This document shows, piece after piece, positions 57,487 through 64,000 of a stretch of 64,000 bases of DNA. The position numbers and the translations under genes are program-made. Under the pieces are notes generated by a model, which did not search any database, was not told the origin of the DNA, and worked only from the letters and a program-made list of their open reading frames with translations. Positions within the stretch are counted from its first letter, which is position 1. Each line of letters opens with the position of its first letter. Source of the DNA: Micromonospora sp. LH3U1 (GTDB lineage Bacteria; Actinomycetota; Actinomycetes; Mycobacteriales; Micromonosporaceae); the NCBI RefSeq assembly GCF_028475105.1, contig NZ_CP116936.1, positions 2,170,001 to 2,234,000 on the forward strand, written 5' to 3'.

Positions 57487-58068
57487 TCACGCTTCCGCCG
57501 ACGCACCGAAGAGCAGGTCGAGGTGGGCATCCAGCGCATCCAGCGCCTGCTCGGCGGTGTACTGCCCGCCCAGCAGGTAGACACCGAGCCCTTCCATCAG
57601 CGCCAGCAGGCCGGCCGCGGCGGCGTCACCACGGCCGTCGGGTAGGACGCTGGCGATGAACTCGGTGAGCTGCCTGGTGCCCTCGCGGAGGCTGGACGCG
57701 GCGGCCGGACGCACCGCCGTGTAGGCGAGGAACGCGAGCGCCACCCGTCCGTCGTCGCGGGTCCCCTCATCGAGGGGCAACAGTGCGCCGATCATCGTAC
57801 GCAGCAGCAGCCGAGGCGGGGGGTCCGCGCCCAGTCGCGCGATCGCCTCGGTGACCCTGATCTGGCTGCGCTCCCGCACCACGCTCAACGCGAACGCCAT
57901 CATCTCGTCCTTGGTGCGGAAGTAGTGCTGGACCATCCCGGCCGACACACCGGCCTCGGCAGCCACGTGTCGGAGGCTGACGCCCTCCAGGCCCTGATCC
58001 GCGGCAACCCGCATCAACGCGCCCGCGATGAGGGTGCGTCGCTCCTGGTGATCGACCTTCTTGGGCAT
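57487..58068 (-). CDS. TetR-family regulator
   Basis: A 193-residue repressor. The helix-turn-helix region is about 25-50: VSLRHVAAEAGVSAGMVQHY then FRTKDEMMAFAL, a BetI/AcrR-like pattern with GMVQHYF typical of this clade. The C-terminal ligand domain (about 60-190) is all-helical with LLRTMIGALLPLDEGTRDDG and LMEGLGVYLLGGQYTAEQAL. GATCGAGG precedes the ATG. It follows a membrane-protein gene on the same strand by 52 bp and is probably its co-transcribed regulator. Ligand unknown. Confidence 0.9.
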   Translation of the reverse strand: MPKKVDHQERRTLIAGALMRVAADQGLEGVSLRHVAAEAGVSAGMVQHYFRTKDEMMAFALSVVRERSQIRVTEAIARLGADPPPRLLLRTMIGALLPLDEGTRDDGRVALAFLAYTAVRPAAASSLREGTRQLTEFIASVLPDGRGDAAAAGLLALMEGLGVYLLGGQYTAEQALDALDAHLDLLFGASAEA

Positions 58069-58120
58069 GGCCTCGATCGTTGCACAGTGGGTGACCCGGA
58101 CATGTCGCCAGCGGCGGCGG

Positions 58121-58792
58121 TTACCGGCTGACGGTGGTGCTCGCGGGGGTGCCCCGGGCGCTGCGCAGGAGGCCGTCCGGGTCGTCGGCGTACAGCCGCA
58201 GCTCGTTCGTCGGCGCGGACCCGCCCCTCGGCAGGTCGAAGCTGAGCGGCCGGCGGAGCAGGACGTCGATGCTCGTCTGGCTGCCGACCGAGACGGACAC
58301 CACCCGACGGTCGCCCTCCTGCTCGACCTGCACCGATCTGCTGGAGGGTAGCGAGCGGTAGCGCTTGCGTAGCGCCTCGATGTCCGTCCAGGGGATCCAG
58401 ATGTCGATGCCCGAGCTGAGGCGCACGCGTAGGCCCCGGTCACCCACGACGTGTGGATGGATCGTCATGCTGGCGAAGAGCCCGATCATCCAGAGCAGAC
58501 CCCAGATGCCGAGGCCAAGCACGATCCAGCGGGCAGGCCGCCATGGCACCACGTGTGTGACGACGACATCGAAGATCGGAATCTCCACGATCGACAGGCC
58601 GATGAAGATGCCGAGGATCGGCTTGACCACACCGAGGTAGCCGAACGGCTCGTCCCCAGGCGCCAGCGGCCGGGGCCTGCGCAGCGCCCACACGTACAGG
58701 CTGCGCCACATCGCGGCCTCGGCCTCTGCCGCGCGGCGCAGCAGCGGGAACAGGCGCGCCCTGGTCGATGCCTTCGGGTCTCTCACGGGCAT
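58121..58792 (-). CDS. Membrane protein with two spans and PH-like domain
   Basis: A 223-residue membrane protein. Two predicted spans at about 55-77 (VVKPILGIFIGLSIVEIPIF) and 88-110 (WIVLGLGIWGLLWMIGLFAS) are followed by a beta-rich cytosolic domain (about 115-215). That domain contains GLRVRLSSGIDIWIPWTDIE and RPLSFDLPRGGSAPTNELRL, resembling bacterial PH-like domains. GGAGGTAGG precedes the ATG. The downstream TetR gene and the symmetrical sites upstream suggest it is the regulated target. Function unknown. Confidence 0.72.
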   Translation of the reverse strand: MPVRDPKASTRARLFPLLRRAAEAEAAMWRSLYVWALRRPRPLAPGDEPFGYLGVVKPILGIFIGLSIVEIPIFDVVVTHVVPWRPARWIVLGLGIWGLLWMIGLFASMTIHPHVVGDRGLRVRLSSGIDIWIPWTDIEALRKRYRSLPSSRSVQVEQEGDRRVVSVSVGSQTSIDVLLRRPLSFDLPRGGSAPTNELRLYADDPDGLLRSARGTPASTTVSR

Positions 58793-58810
58793 CGGGGCCT
58801 ACCTCCATAG

Positions 58811-58865
58811 CAATACGACTGCATTGCATCCCACCGTAGCGCCTTTACGATGCGACTGCAATGTC
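58811..58865. promoter_or_regulatory. Candidate TetR operator
   Basis: GCAAT-N8-ATTGC (58811-58828) is an inverted repeat upstream of the membrane-protein gene. CGACTGCA is also repeated directly at 58817-58824 and 58854-58861, close to three and a half turns apart. It covers the likely promoter (TATTGC on the minus strand). Binding is inferred. Confidence 0.45.
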
Positions 58866-58911
58866 ACCCTGCGGGTGCGCGACCCGGAGCCGAGGCGTTG
58901 CCGGCATCTGC

Positions 58912-58917
58912 CATGCT
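58912..58917 (+). promoter_or_regulatory. -10 box of leaderless M23 gene
   Basis: CATGCT is followed by 7 nt and GTG 58925. It supports the GTG start over the upstream in-frame ATG at 58913, which lies inside the -10 box. Confidence 0.45.
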
Positions 58918-58924
58918 CGGGCCG

Positions 58925-59575
58925 GTGACGACCGGCCGCCCGACCAGAGTCCCCACCCACCGCCGCACCCGGGGCCGTACCGCCCGCGTCCTCCTCGTGC
59001 TCGTCGCGGTGGCGGCCGTCCTCGGCATCGCACTGGTCGTCGTACCGATGCTGCGACCGGCGGGGCCGCGCCCGCTCTTCCAGCTACCGGTCAGCTGCGG
59101 CGAGACGTGGCAACTCGGCACCTACCCCGGCCATGACGACTTCGACGTCGATCTTTTTCCCACTGACGGCGAGGCGTGGGGTCGCCCGGTGCTCGCGTCG
59201 TACGCCGGCACGGTCACCGAGGCGGGCATCAACGGGTCGCTGGGCGGCCGTACCCCGGACAACCCGGACGGCCCACGGGGGCGTGGCGGGGGTTACTGGG
59301 TGAAGATCGACCACGGTGGCAAGTGGGAGACGCAGTACCTGCACATGCTCGAACCTCCGCTGGTCGAGGTCGGTCAGCAGGTCGCCCAGGGTGACCAGAT
59401 CGGGCGGCTCGGCAGCACCGGCAACTCCGGCGCACCACATCTGCACTACGAGCAGCGGCGCGGCTGGGACAAGGTCGAGACCCACTTCGACGGGGTGCCG
59501 TCGGGCATCACCACCGACGACCGCGAATACACGGTCAAGCGGACGAGCGACAACTGCCGTCCGGCCGTCTCCTGA
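58925..59575 (+). CDS. Membrane-anchored M23-family peptidase-like protein
   Basis: A 216-residue protein. A basic N-terminus and one span (about 23-47, ARVLLVLVAVAAVLGIALVV) export and anchor it. The lysostaphin-like domain (about 60-205) has GHDDFDVDLFP, where His-x3-Asp metal ligands are expected, QYLHMLEPPLVEVGQQVAQG, and the HLHYEQRRG metal motif. The substrate is presumably peptidoglycan cross-links. The start is set by the leaderless -10. It is followed by a DUF2188 gene. Confidence 0.83.
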   Translation: MTTGRPTRVPTHRRTRGRTARVLLVLVAVAAVLGIALVVVPMLRPAGPRPLFQLPVSCGETWQLGTYPGHDDFDVDLFPTDGEAWGRPVLASYAGTVTEAGINGSLGGRTPDNPDGPRGRGGGYWVKIDHGGKWETQYLHMLEPPLVEVGQQVAQGDQIGRLGSTGNSGAPHLHYEQRRGWDKVETHFDGVPSGITTDDREYTVKRTSDNCRPAVS

Positions 59576-59648
59576 GGACGGCGGTTTGTCCGGCACTGAT
59601 CTGGGCACTGATCCGGGGGACAGATTCAGACGCAGGGAGGAGCCGGCC

Positions 59649-59879
59649 ATGGCCAAGGGTGACGTCGACACGTACCAGGAAGACGGGCAGTGGAAGAACA
59701 AGCCGGAGGGCAACGAGCGCGCCAGCAGCACGCATGACGTGAAGGCCGACGCGCAGGCCCAGGGCCGCGAGATGGCGGCCGACCGTGGCGTCGAACACGT
59801 GATCAAGAAGCAGGACGGCACGATCGGGGAGAAGAACACCTACCCGCGTAGCCGCGACCCCCGTGACATTGCGGGCTGA
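59649..59879 (+). CDS. DUF2188-family small protein
   Basis: A 76-residue hydrophilic protein. The pattern DTYQEDGQWKNKPEGNERAS, QAQGREMAADRGVEHVIKKQ and GTIGEKNTYPRSRDPRDIAG is the DUF2188 domain, a short beta-alpha-beta module with the Asp-Gly turn near the end. GGGAGGAG precedes the ATG. Such proteins are widespread and uncharacterised; some are general-stress induced. A hairpin terminator follows. Confidence 0.85.
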   Translation: MAKGDVDTYQEDGQWKNKPEGNERASSTHDVKADAQAQGREMAADRGVEHVIKKQDGTIGEKNTYPRSRDPRDIAG

Positions 59880-59893
59880 CCGCCCCGCTGCCT

Positions 59894-59934
59894 GCGGACT
59901 GACCTCTTCGGCCTGGCCGAGGAGGTCAGTCCGC
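59894..59934. terminator. Terminator between DUF2188 and DUF4331 genes
   Basis: GCGGACTGACCTC (59894-59906) pairs exactly with GAGGTCAGTCCGC (59922-59934), with an inner CGGCC/GGCCG stem. It serves convergent genes. Confidence 0.75.
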
Positions 59935-59992
59935 TTCTTGGCGAACAGGACGTTGATGTTCGGGATCGTCTCCCCTGGCTGGGCCGGTCAGT

Positions 59993-61015
59993 TCAGGCCG
60001 GGACCACGTACGGGAACGTGTTGGCACGCGCGGCCTTCGTGACGTCCGAGGTGAGGCCCGAGGTGGTGCCGGTGTTCAGGACCAGGGAGAACATCACCTC
60101 GGGCGCGTTGTCGGCCATGGTCCGCCCGTTGCGGATCGCGAAGCCGTAGTTCGCGGCTGTGCCGACCTTGTACGACAGCACGTCGGGGTAGAGCTGCCGG
60201 GCGACGCTCCAGCCGTACGCCGGGGGGTCCGGTGCGGTGCCGTTCGCCGCGACGACCCCCGCGACCGCGGTGGCGATCTCCTCTCCGTCTTCGGCGAGGT
60301 CCCTGCTGGGGTGTCGGAAGTTGGCGGGGTCCGAAAAGTCGGTGTCGTGGGGCCAGAAGATCGGCCACATCATCGGGTGGCCGGCACGGTTGATCTGGCG
60401 CCATCCGCCGGCGTCGGTGGCGAGCAGCGTGCGACACCACACGCCGATCTCGGTGCCGTCGCGCAGCAGCGGCTCGTCATGGGAGACCTCGAGGACGATC
60501 GACTCGACGGTCGTGCCAGCGAAGCTGTTCTTGGCCTGGTCGACCCGCCACGCGGAGCGATCCACCGTTGAACCGTTCTTGACCGCGCCGTTGATGGTGG
60601 CGAGTTCGTCGAGGTCGACGAAGAACGGGTCGGTGATCCGCCCGGCCCAGATCCGGACGTTGCCGCCGGTCGACACGTCGCCGGTTCGCCCCTCGGCGAT
60701 GGGAGTGCCCATCGCGGCGTCGTCCCGGGCGTCCGCCCCGGTGAGCTCGTACAACTGGAGGGCCTGCTTGCCGTCGCCGTCCGGCTCGCCGAAGGCGAAT
60801 CGGTAGGTCAGATCCTCCATCTCCGCGCCGTTGAAGTGAATCTTGATCTCGTAGCGCGCCTCGGCGTGGAAGCCGCGCTTGATGTCGGCCTTGGTCACCG
60901 AGCTGTTGACGTCCATCACGAACACCGTGGCGCGGTCGCCGTTGAAGACGTACAGGTCGTCGATGTAGAGCTGGCCGCCCTGGGCGGCCAGGGGGGTGTC
61001 GAGGTGGTGCGACAT
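59993..61015 (-). CDS. DUF4331-family protein
   Basis: A 340-residue protein of the DUF4331 family, recognised by the start MSHHLDTPLAAQGGQLYIDD, followed by LYVFNGDRATVFVMDVNSSV, and by the RIWAGRITDPFFVDLDELAT segment. There is no signal peptide. The C-terminal half has NRAGHPMMWPIFWPHDTDFS and LPYVVPA-like FPYVVPA at the end. GGGAGTGA precedes the ATG. The family is uncharacterised; members occur in many environmental bacteria, sometimes with extracytoplasmic sigma factors. No partner is adjacent here. Confidence 0.85.
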   Translation of the reverse strand: MSHHLDTPLAAQGGQLYIDDLYVFNGDRATVFVMDVNSSVTKADIKRGFHAEARYEIKIHFNGAEMEDLTYRFAFGEPDGDGKQALQLYELTGADARDDAAMGTPIAEGRTGDVSTGGNVRIWAGRITDPFFVDLDELATINGAVKNGSTVDRSAWRVDQAKNSFAGTTVESIVLEVSHDEPLLRDGTEIGVWCRTLLATDAGGWRQINRAGHPMMWPIFWPHDTDFSDPANFRHPSRDLAEDGEEIATAVAGVVAANGTAPDPPAYGWSVARQLYPDVLSYKVGTAANYGFAIRNGRTMADNAPEVMFSLVLNTGTTSGLTSDVTKAARANTFPYVVPA

Positions 61016-61138
61016 GAGTTCACTCCCGGAAATGCCGGATCTCTGGATGAATCCGAACATAGCCGGGCAAAAGCCCGCTCTCCGTGCCATCGGCCGAATC
61101 CGGCTCGCCTGCGCTGGCGGAGAACCAGCGGCACGCGG

Positions 61139-61174
61139 GGGTGGGCCGCCCGAGGCTTCTCGGACGGCCCACCC
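61139..61174 (-). terminator. Terminator of the GH16 gene
   Basis: Sixteen-bp arms (61139-61154 and 61159-61174, core GGGTGGGCCG/CGGCCCACCC) with one mismatch and a 4-nt loop, 17 bp past the stop on the minus strand. Confidence 0.75.
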
Positions 61175-61190
61175 GCTCATGCCAGCGTCG

Positions 61191-62450
61191 TCAGATGCGC
61201 GACCACTTCTGGTTGGCCGCGCCAATGCAGTCCCACAGGTGCAGCTTGCCGCCGTTGTTGGGGTTGGCTTCCCGGACGTCCACGCACTTGTTGGCGTTGA
61301 GGTTTACCAGGTCGCCGGCCCCGTTGAGGGTGAAGCGCTGTGCCGGATTGCCATTGCAGGTGACCAGGTTGACCTCGGTGCCGTTCGCGGTGCCGGCCCA
61401 GGCGGGGTCCATGCACTTGCCCATCGCGCGGACGGTTCCGTCCGAGGCGAAGGTCCAGGCCTGCGCGGCGGTGGTGTTGCAGTCCCAGATCTGCAGCTTG
61501 GCGCCGTCGACCGGGTTGGCGCTGGGGATGTCGATGCAGCGACCGCTCTGCGTGCCCCTGATCCGGCTGGTGCCGGGAGCCGGGTCGCCCCCACCACCCG
61601 GGGTGTAGCCGGACACCCGCACGTAGTCGACGAGCATCTGCTGCGGGAACTGGGTGGAGCCGTCCGGGTAGCCGGGCCAGTTACCGCCGACCGCCACGTT
61701 GAGGATCATGAAGAAGGGATGGTCGAACACCCAGCGGTTGCCGCCGAGCCGGGCGGGATCGACCCGGTGGTACTGCACCCCGTCCACGTACCAGGTGATC
61801 ACGTTGGGTTCCCAGTCCACCCGGTAGGTGTGGAAGCCGTCGGCGAGCGGCCCGCCGAGGGTGCGGCTGCCGGTGATGCCTCCGCCGCCGGAATAGCCGG
61901 GCCCGTGCACGGTGCCGTAGACGGTGTTGGGCTCCTTGCCGACGTTCTCCATGATATCGATCTCGCCGGCGTCGGGCCACCCGCCGCCGGTGCCGAGCAT
62001 CCAGAACGCCGGCCAGATGCCCTGACCGCGCGGGATCTTGATCCGGGACTCGAACCGGCCGTACGTCTGGGTGAAGGTGGATGCCGTCAGCAGCCGCGCG
62101 GACGTGTACTCGCAGCGTCCGTAGTGGCACTGGTAGTTGGCGGGGTTGTCCCGGCGGGCGGTGATGACCAGGTTGCCCTGGCCGTCGTGGACGGCGTTGC
62201 TGGTGCTGTTCGTGTAGTACTGCCGCTCGTTGTTGCCCCAGCCGCTGCCGCCGATGTCGAACCGCCATTTGTTCTGGTCGACGGGCGTGCCGGCGGGGGA
62301 GTTGAATTCGTCCTGCCAGCTGATCGCGCCGATGTCGGCCTCGGCCCGGTCGGGGTGCGTTGGGAGGACGAGCGCCGCGGCGGTCGCGACGAGGGCGACC
62401 GCCGCGAGGGCGAGGGGGCGAAAGCGGAGGCGGGGGCGGGTTGTGAACAC
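61191..62450 (-). CDS. Secreted GH16 beta-glucanase with ricin B lectin domain
   Basis: A 419-residue extracellular laminarinase-type enzyme. Signal peptide about 1-38. The GH16 jelly roll (about 40-285) has ISWQDEFNSPAGTPVD, GGSGWGNNERQYYT, and the catalytic motif GEIDIMENVG with Glu163, Asp165 and Glu168. After a Gly/Pro linker a ricin B trefoil (about 297-419) has three Q-x-W/F repeats (AQAWTF, AQRFTL, NQKWSRI). The GTG start has GGAG 6 nt upstream. It cleaves beta-1,3 or mixed-linkage glucan. A CelR/CebR-like operator lies over the transcription start. Confidence 0.94.
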   Translation of the reverse strand: MFTTRPRLRFRPLALAAVALVATAAALVLPTHPDRAEADIGAISWQDEFNSPAGTPVDQNKWRFDIGGSGWGNNERQYYTNSTSNAVHDGQGNLVITARRDNPANYQCHYGRCEYTSARLLTASTFTQTYGRFESRIKIPRGQGIWPAFWMLGTGGGWPDAGEIDIMENVGKEPNTVYGTVHGPGYSGGGGITGSRTLGGPLADGFHTYRVDWEPNVITWYVDGVQYHRVDPARLGGNRWVFDHPFFMILNVAVGGNWPGYPDGSTQFPQQMLVDYVRVSGYTPGGGGDPAPGTSRIRGTQSGRCIDIPSANPVDGAKLQIWDCNTTAAQAWTFASDGTVRAMGKCMDPAWAGTANGTEVNLVTCNGNPAQRFTLNGAGDLVNLNANKCVDVREANPNNGGKLHLWDCIGAANQKWSRI

Positions 62451-62508
62451 GTGAAGCTCCTCAGCAGGGGGGTGGCGGAGGCTGCGCGACGGAAGGTGCG
62501 GAGAGTCA

Positions 62509-62520
62509 GAGAGCGCTCTC
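62509..62520. promoter_or_regulatory. CelR/CebR-like operator of the GH16 gene
   Basis: GAGAGCGCTCTC is a perfect 12-bp palindrome sharing its GAGCGCTC core with the CelR/CebR site (TGGGAGCGCTCCCA) of Thermobifida and Streptomyces. It lies 8 bp downstream of the -10, where binding would block initiation. Cello- or beta-gluco-oligosaccharide induction is inferred. Confidence 0.72.
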
Positions 62521-62528
62521 CGTAACGA

Positions 62529-62557
62529 AGTATGTCGATATAAGGTCTTTCTGTCAA
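62529..62557 (-). promoter_or_regulatory. GH16 promoter
   Basis: On the minus strand TTGACA (62557-62552), a 17-bp spacer and CATACT (62534-62529) form a good sigma-70-type promoter. From 62558 to 62807 I see no other supported feature. Confidence 0.65.
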
Positions 62558-62807
62558 GAGTGTTTCCAATTCCCGCACCCCCCTCGTCACGCTCCGTGCA
62601 GTCGAGGCTCCGAGATGGACGCGACGGCCGTGGGGGCGAGCTCGTCGGACGTGGCCAGCGCCGCGCGGGCGAGCACCCGATAGCGGTCGAATCGACCCTT
62701 CCTATTGCCGTGGGGCGTCCACCCGGGACAGGATGGCGAGGCGTGCAGGAAACGTCCTCGTAACCTGCGCGCTGCTGGTCTCTGTCACAAGGAAGTGGGA
62801 GTCAGTC

Positions 62808-63206
62808 ATGAGCGACGCGTCGGCGGCACTGGGTGTGCGCCTCTACCCGGACCTGGTCGAGCGGGGTGGTCTGGCCCCCGCGCTCCTCGAAACCGCTACC
62901 CGCCACGGGCTCGACGTCGGTCGGGTGACCGCCCCCGAGCAGGGTCGGAGCCGGTTCACCTGTGCCGAGCTGCACTCCGACCAGGGCGTGGTCTGCGTGG
63001 GGCTGGGATCACAGGCCCGCTACTTCATGATCGACCTTCGGATCGCGGGCGAGGTCCTCGCGCGGGGCGACGTCATGGACCTGGTGCAGGTCGCCCAGGT
63101 GGCCGCGGCCTGGCAGGCCGGGATGACGATCGCCGAGCTCACCGCTCGGTTCCCGTTCATGGAGGAGATCAAGCACCGCTCGGCGCCGGTGGCCCAGGTC
63201 AGCTAG
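62808..63206 (+). CDS. DUF6193-like protein
   Basis: A 132-residue soluble protein. The order LYPDLVERGGLAPALLETAT, HGLDVGRVTAPEQGRSRFTC, ARYFMIDLRIAGEVLARGDV and VAQVAAAWQAGMTIAELTAR FPFM (read in pieces) matches the actinobacterial DUF6193 family, which is sometimes annotated as a natural-product biosynthesis protein. GGAAGTGGGAG precedes the ATG. There is no biosynthetic cluster nearby, so no role is assigned. Assignment rests on remembered motif order only. Confidence 0.6.
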   Translation: MSDASAALGVRLYPDLVERGGLAPALLETATRHGLDVGRVTAPEQGRSRFTCAELHSDQGVVCVGLGSQARYFMIDLRIAGEVLARGDVMDLVQVAQVAAAWQAGMTIAELTARFPFMEEIKHRSAPVAQVS

Positions 63207-63327
63207 CCGCAGGTCCCGGCGGGAATGGCTGTGGCCGTCCAGCGGATGGTCGCCGATCTGCACGCGGCCACGTCCTGAACATCCTCACTCACCCCCAGGC
63301 GTGACGGACGCACGACGACTGGGCAGA

Positions 63328-64000
63328 TCAGCAGCGCTGCCGGGGTGGCAGAGGTGCGCCGGTGCCGACGCCACGGTTCAAATAGGTCGACTGGACGAAG
63401 GCGACGAGGCGTTCCGCGTCGGTCGCCGTGGAGGCCAGCCCGAAGGACACGCGGACCGCACCACCCGTCGGCAGCCGCAGCGCCGCGAGGTACTGGTCGA
63501 TCGTGTCGACCCGCGCCAGCAGTCGCCGTCGGATCGAAGCCCGGCTGATCTCGAAGGCGCCCTCCGCCGCGCCCGGGTTGCAGAAGCAACCGGTACGCAG
63601 AGCGAAGCCCGCCGCCGCGGACTCCCGCGCGACGAGCCGCTCGTCGACCACGGTGCCGTCCGGGTGGCGGAGGTTGAACGTCACCGTGCCGCCGCGCCCG
63701 GCGCCCGTCGTCGGCCCGTACACCTGGACCAGCGGTCGGCCGCTGTCGTGCCGCAGCGTGGTCAACCGCTCCAGCAGCCATTCGGTGAGCAGGCCGACCC
63801 GGGAGTGGACGAGGTCCACGCCGATCGAGTCCAGCCAACGCAGCCCGAACTCCACGTCCGGGATGCTCAGGAAGTTGAGCGTGCCGTCCTCGAACGCCGA
63901 CTCGTCGTCCATCGACCGGTGCCAGTCGCCCTGCACGCTGACCGCCCGGATCGTGCCGCCGGCGAACCAGGGACGGCGCAGCCGGGCCAACGCGTCACGG
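63328..64000 (-). CDS. Class V aminotransferase / cysteine desulfurase-like protein (5' end outside window)
   Basis: The C-terminal 223 codons are present and the start lies beyond position 64000. The segment GFALRTGCFCNPGAAEGAFE is the C-terminal active-site Cys loop of MOCOS-like and related class V PLP enzymes. FEDGTLNFLSIPDVEFGLRW and GGAVRVSFGLASTATDAERL support the family. The PLP Lys would lie upstream and cannot be seen. Possible roles are molybdenum cofactor sulfuration or a selenocysteine-lyase-like reaction. It is convergent with the DUF6193-like gene. Confidence 0.85.
   Translation of the reverse strand, partial: RDALARLRRPWFAGGTIRAVSVQGDWHRSMDDESAFEDGTLNFLSIPDVEFGLRWLDSIGVDLVHSRVGLLTEWLLERLTTLRHDSGRPLVQVYGPTTGAGRGGTVTFNLRHPDGTVVDERLVARESAAAGFALRTGCFCNPGAAEGAFEISRASIRRRLLARVDTIDQYLAALRLPTGGAVRVSFGLASTATDAERLVAFVQSTYLNRGVGTGAPLPPRQRC

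Noticed and set aside
62600..62760. Minus-strand open stretch ending in a plausible-looking C-terminus (LATSDELAPTAVASI)
   Set aside because: No start, ribosome binding site or recognisable family could be found, and open frames are common at this GC content.

Overview
High-GC actinobacterial DNA. It carries F420-type oxidoreductases, a mycothiol-type PIG-L amidohydrolase, many secreted carbohydrases with ricin-type lectin domains, GTG starts, short 4-nt gene overlaps and several apparently leaderless genes (a TANNNT-like -10 box 5-7 nt before the start codon). Together these suggest a Micromonosporaceae-like soil actinomycete; the genus is an inference. I saw no tRNA, rRNA, CRISPR array, insertion sequence or phage module.

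Layout. 1-3190: two tandem luciferase-like flavin oxidoreductases plus an F420-reductase-like gene, divergent from a MarR regulator across a twin near-palindrome. 3346-8167: an ABC exporter, a methyltransferase/deazaflavin oxidoreductase pair and a lipoprotein. 8289-10235: argS, preceded by a short leaderless ORF with five consecutive Arg codons and then a stem-loop, which looks like an attenuator. 10255-20101: ArsR regulator, GH10 xylanase, PIG-L hydrolase, epoxide hydrolase, an rtcB-prfH RNA-repair/ribosome-rescue pair, a small NTPase, a sortase-anchored ice-binding-like protein with a collagen-like stalk, a methyltransferase and an NmrA-like protein. 20111-27258: a large membrane protein with a hydrolase-like GHSHG motif, an SDR gene remnant, a FUSC-type protein, and an operon of a HicB-like regulator, a DUF4097 protein and a DrrAB-like ABC pair.

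27259-46714 is an L-arabinose/arabinan region. It holds araB-araD, a YtfQRT/YjfF-like sugar ABC importer and araA in one operon, then a secreted GH43, a LacI regulator, a secreted GH27 and a ChvE/GguAB-like importer. Seven copies of a 14-bp LacI-type palindrome (TGTKAWCG-type, ending ACA) lie upstream of araB, the GH43 gene, the GH27 gene and the chvE-like gene. The model is that the secreted enzymes release sugars, the two importers take them up, AraA/AraB/AraD pass arabinose to the pentose phosphate pathway, and the embedded LacI protein probably coordinates this.

46985-53823 encodes secreted phosphatases (DNRLRE-metallophosphoesterase and Tat-exported PhoD), an MFS transporter and two predicted beta-propeller proteins. 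54003-56610 is a pair of secreted wall hydrolases with matching C-terminal domains. 56694-57464 holds a mini-GntR gene divergent from two tandem 60-residue His/Cys3 proteins. The rest holds a TetR/membrane-protein pair, an M23 peptidase, DUF2188 and DUF4331 proteins, a GH16 glucanase with a CelR/CebR-like operator, a DUF6193-like protein and a class-V aminotransferase cut by the window end.
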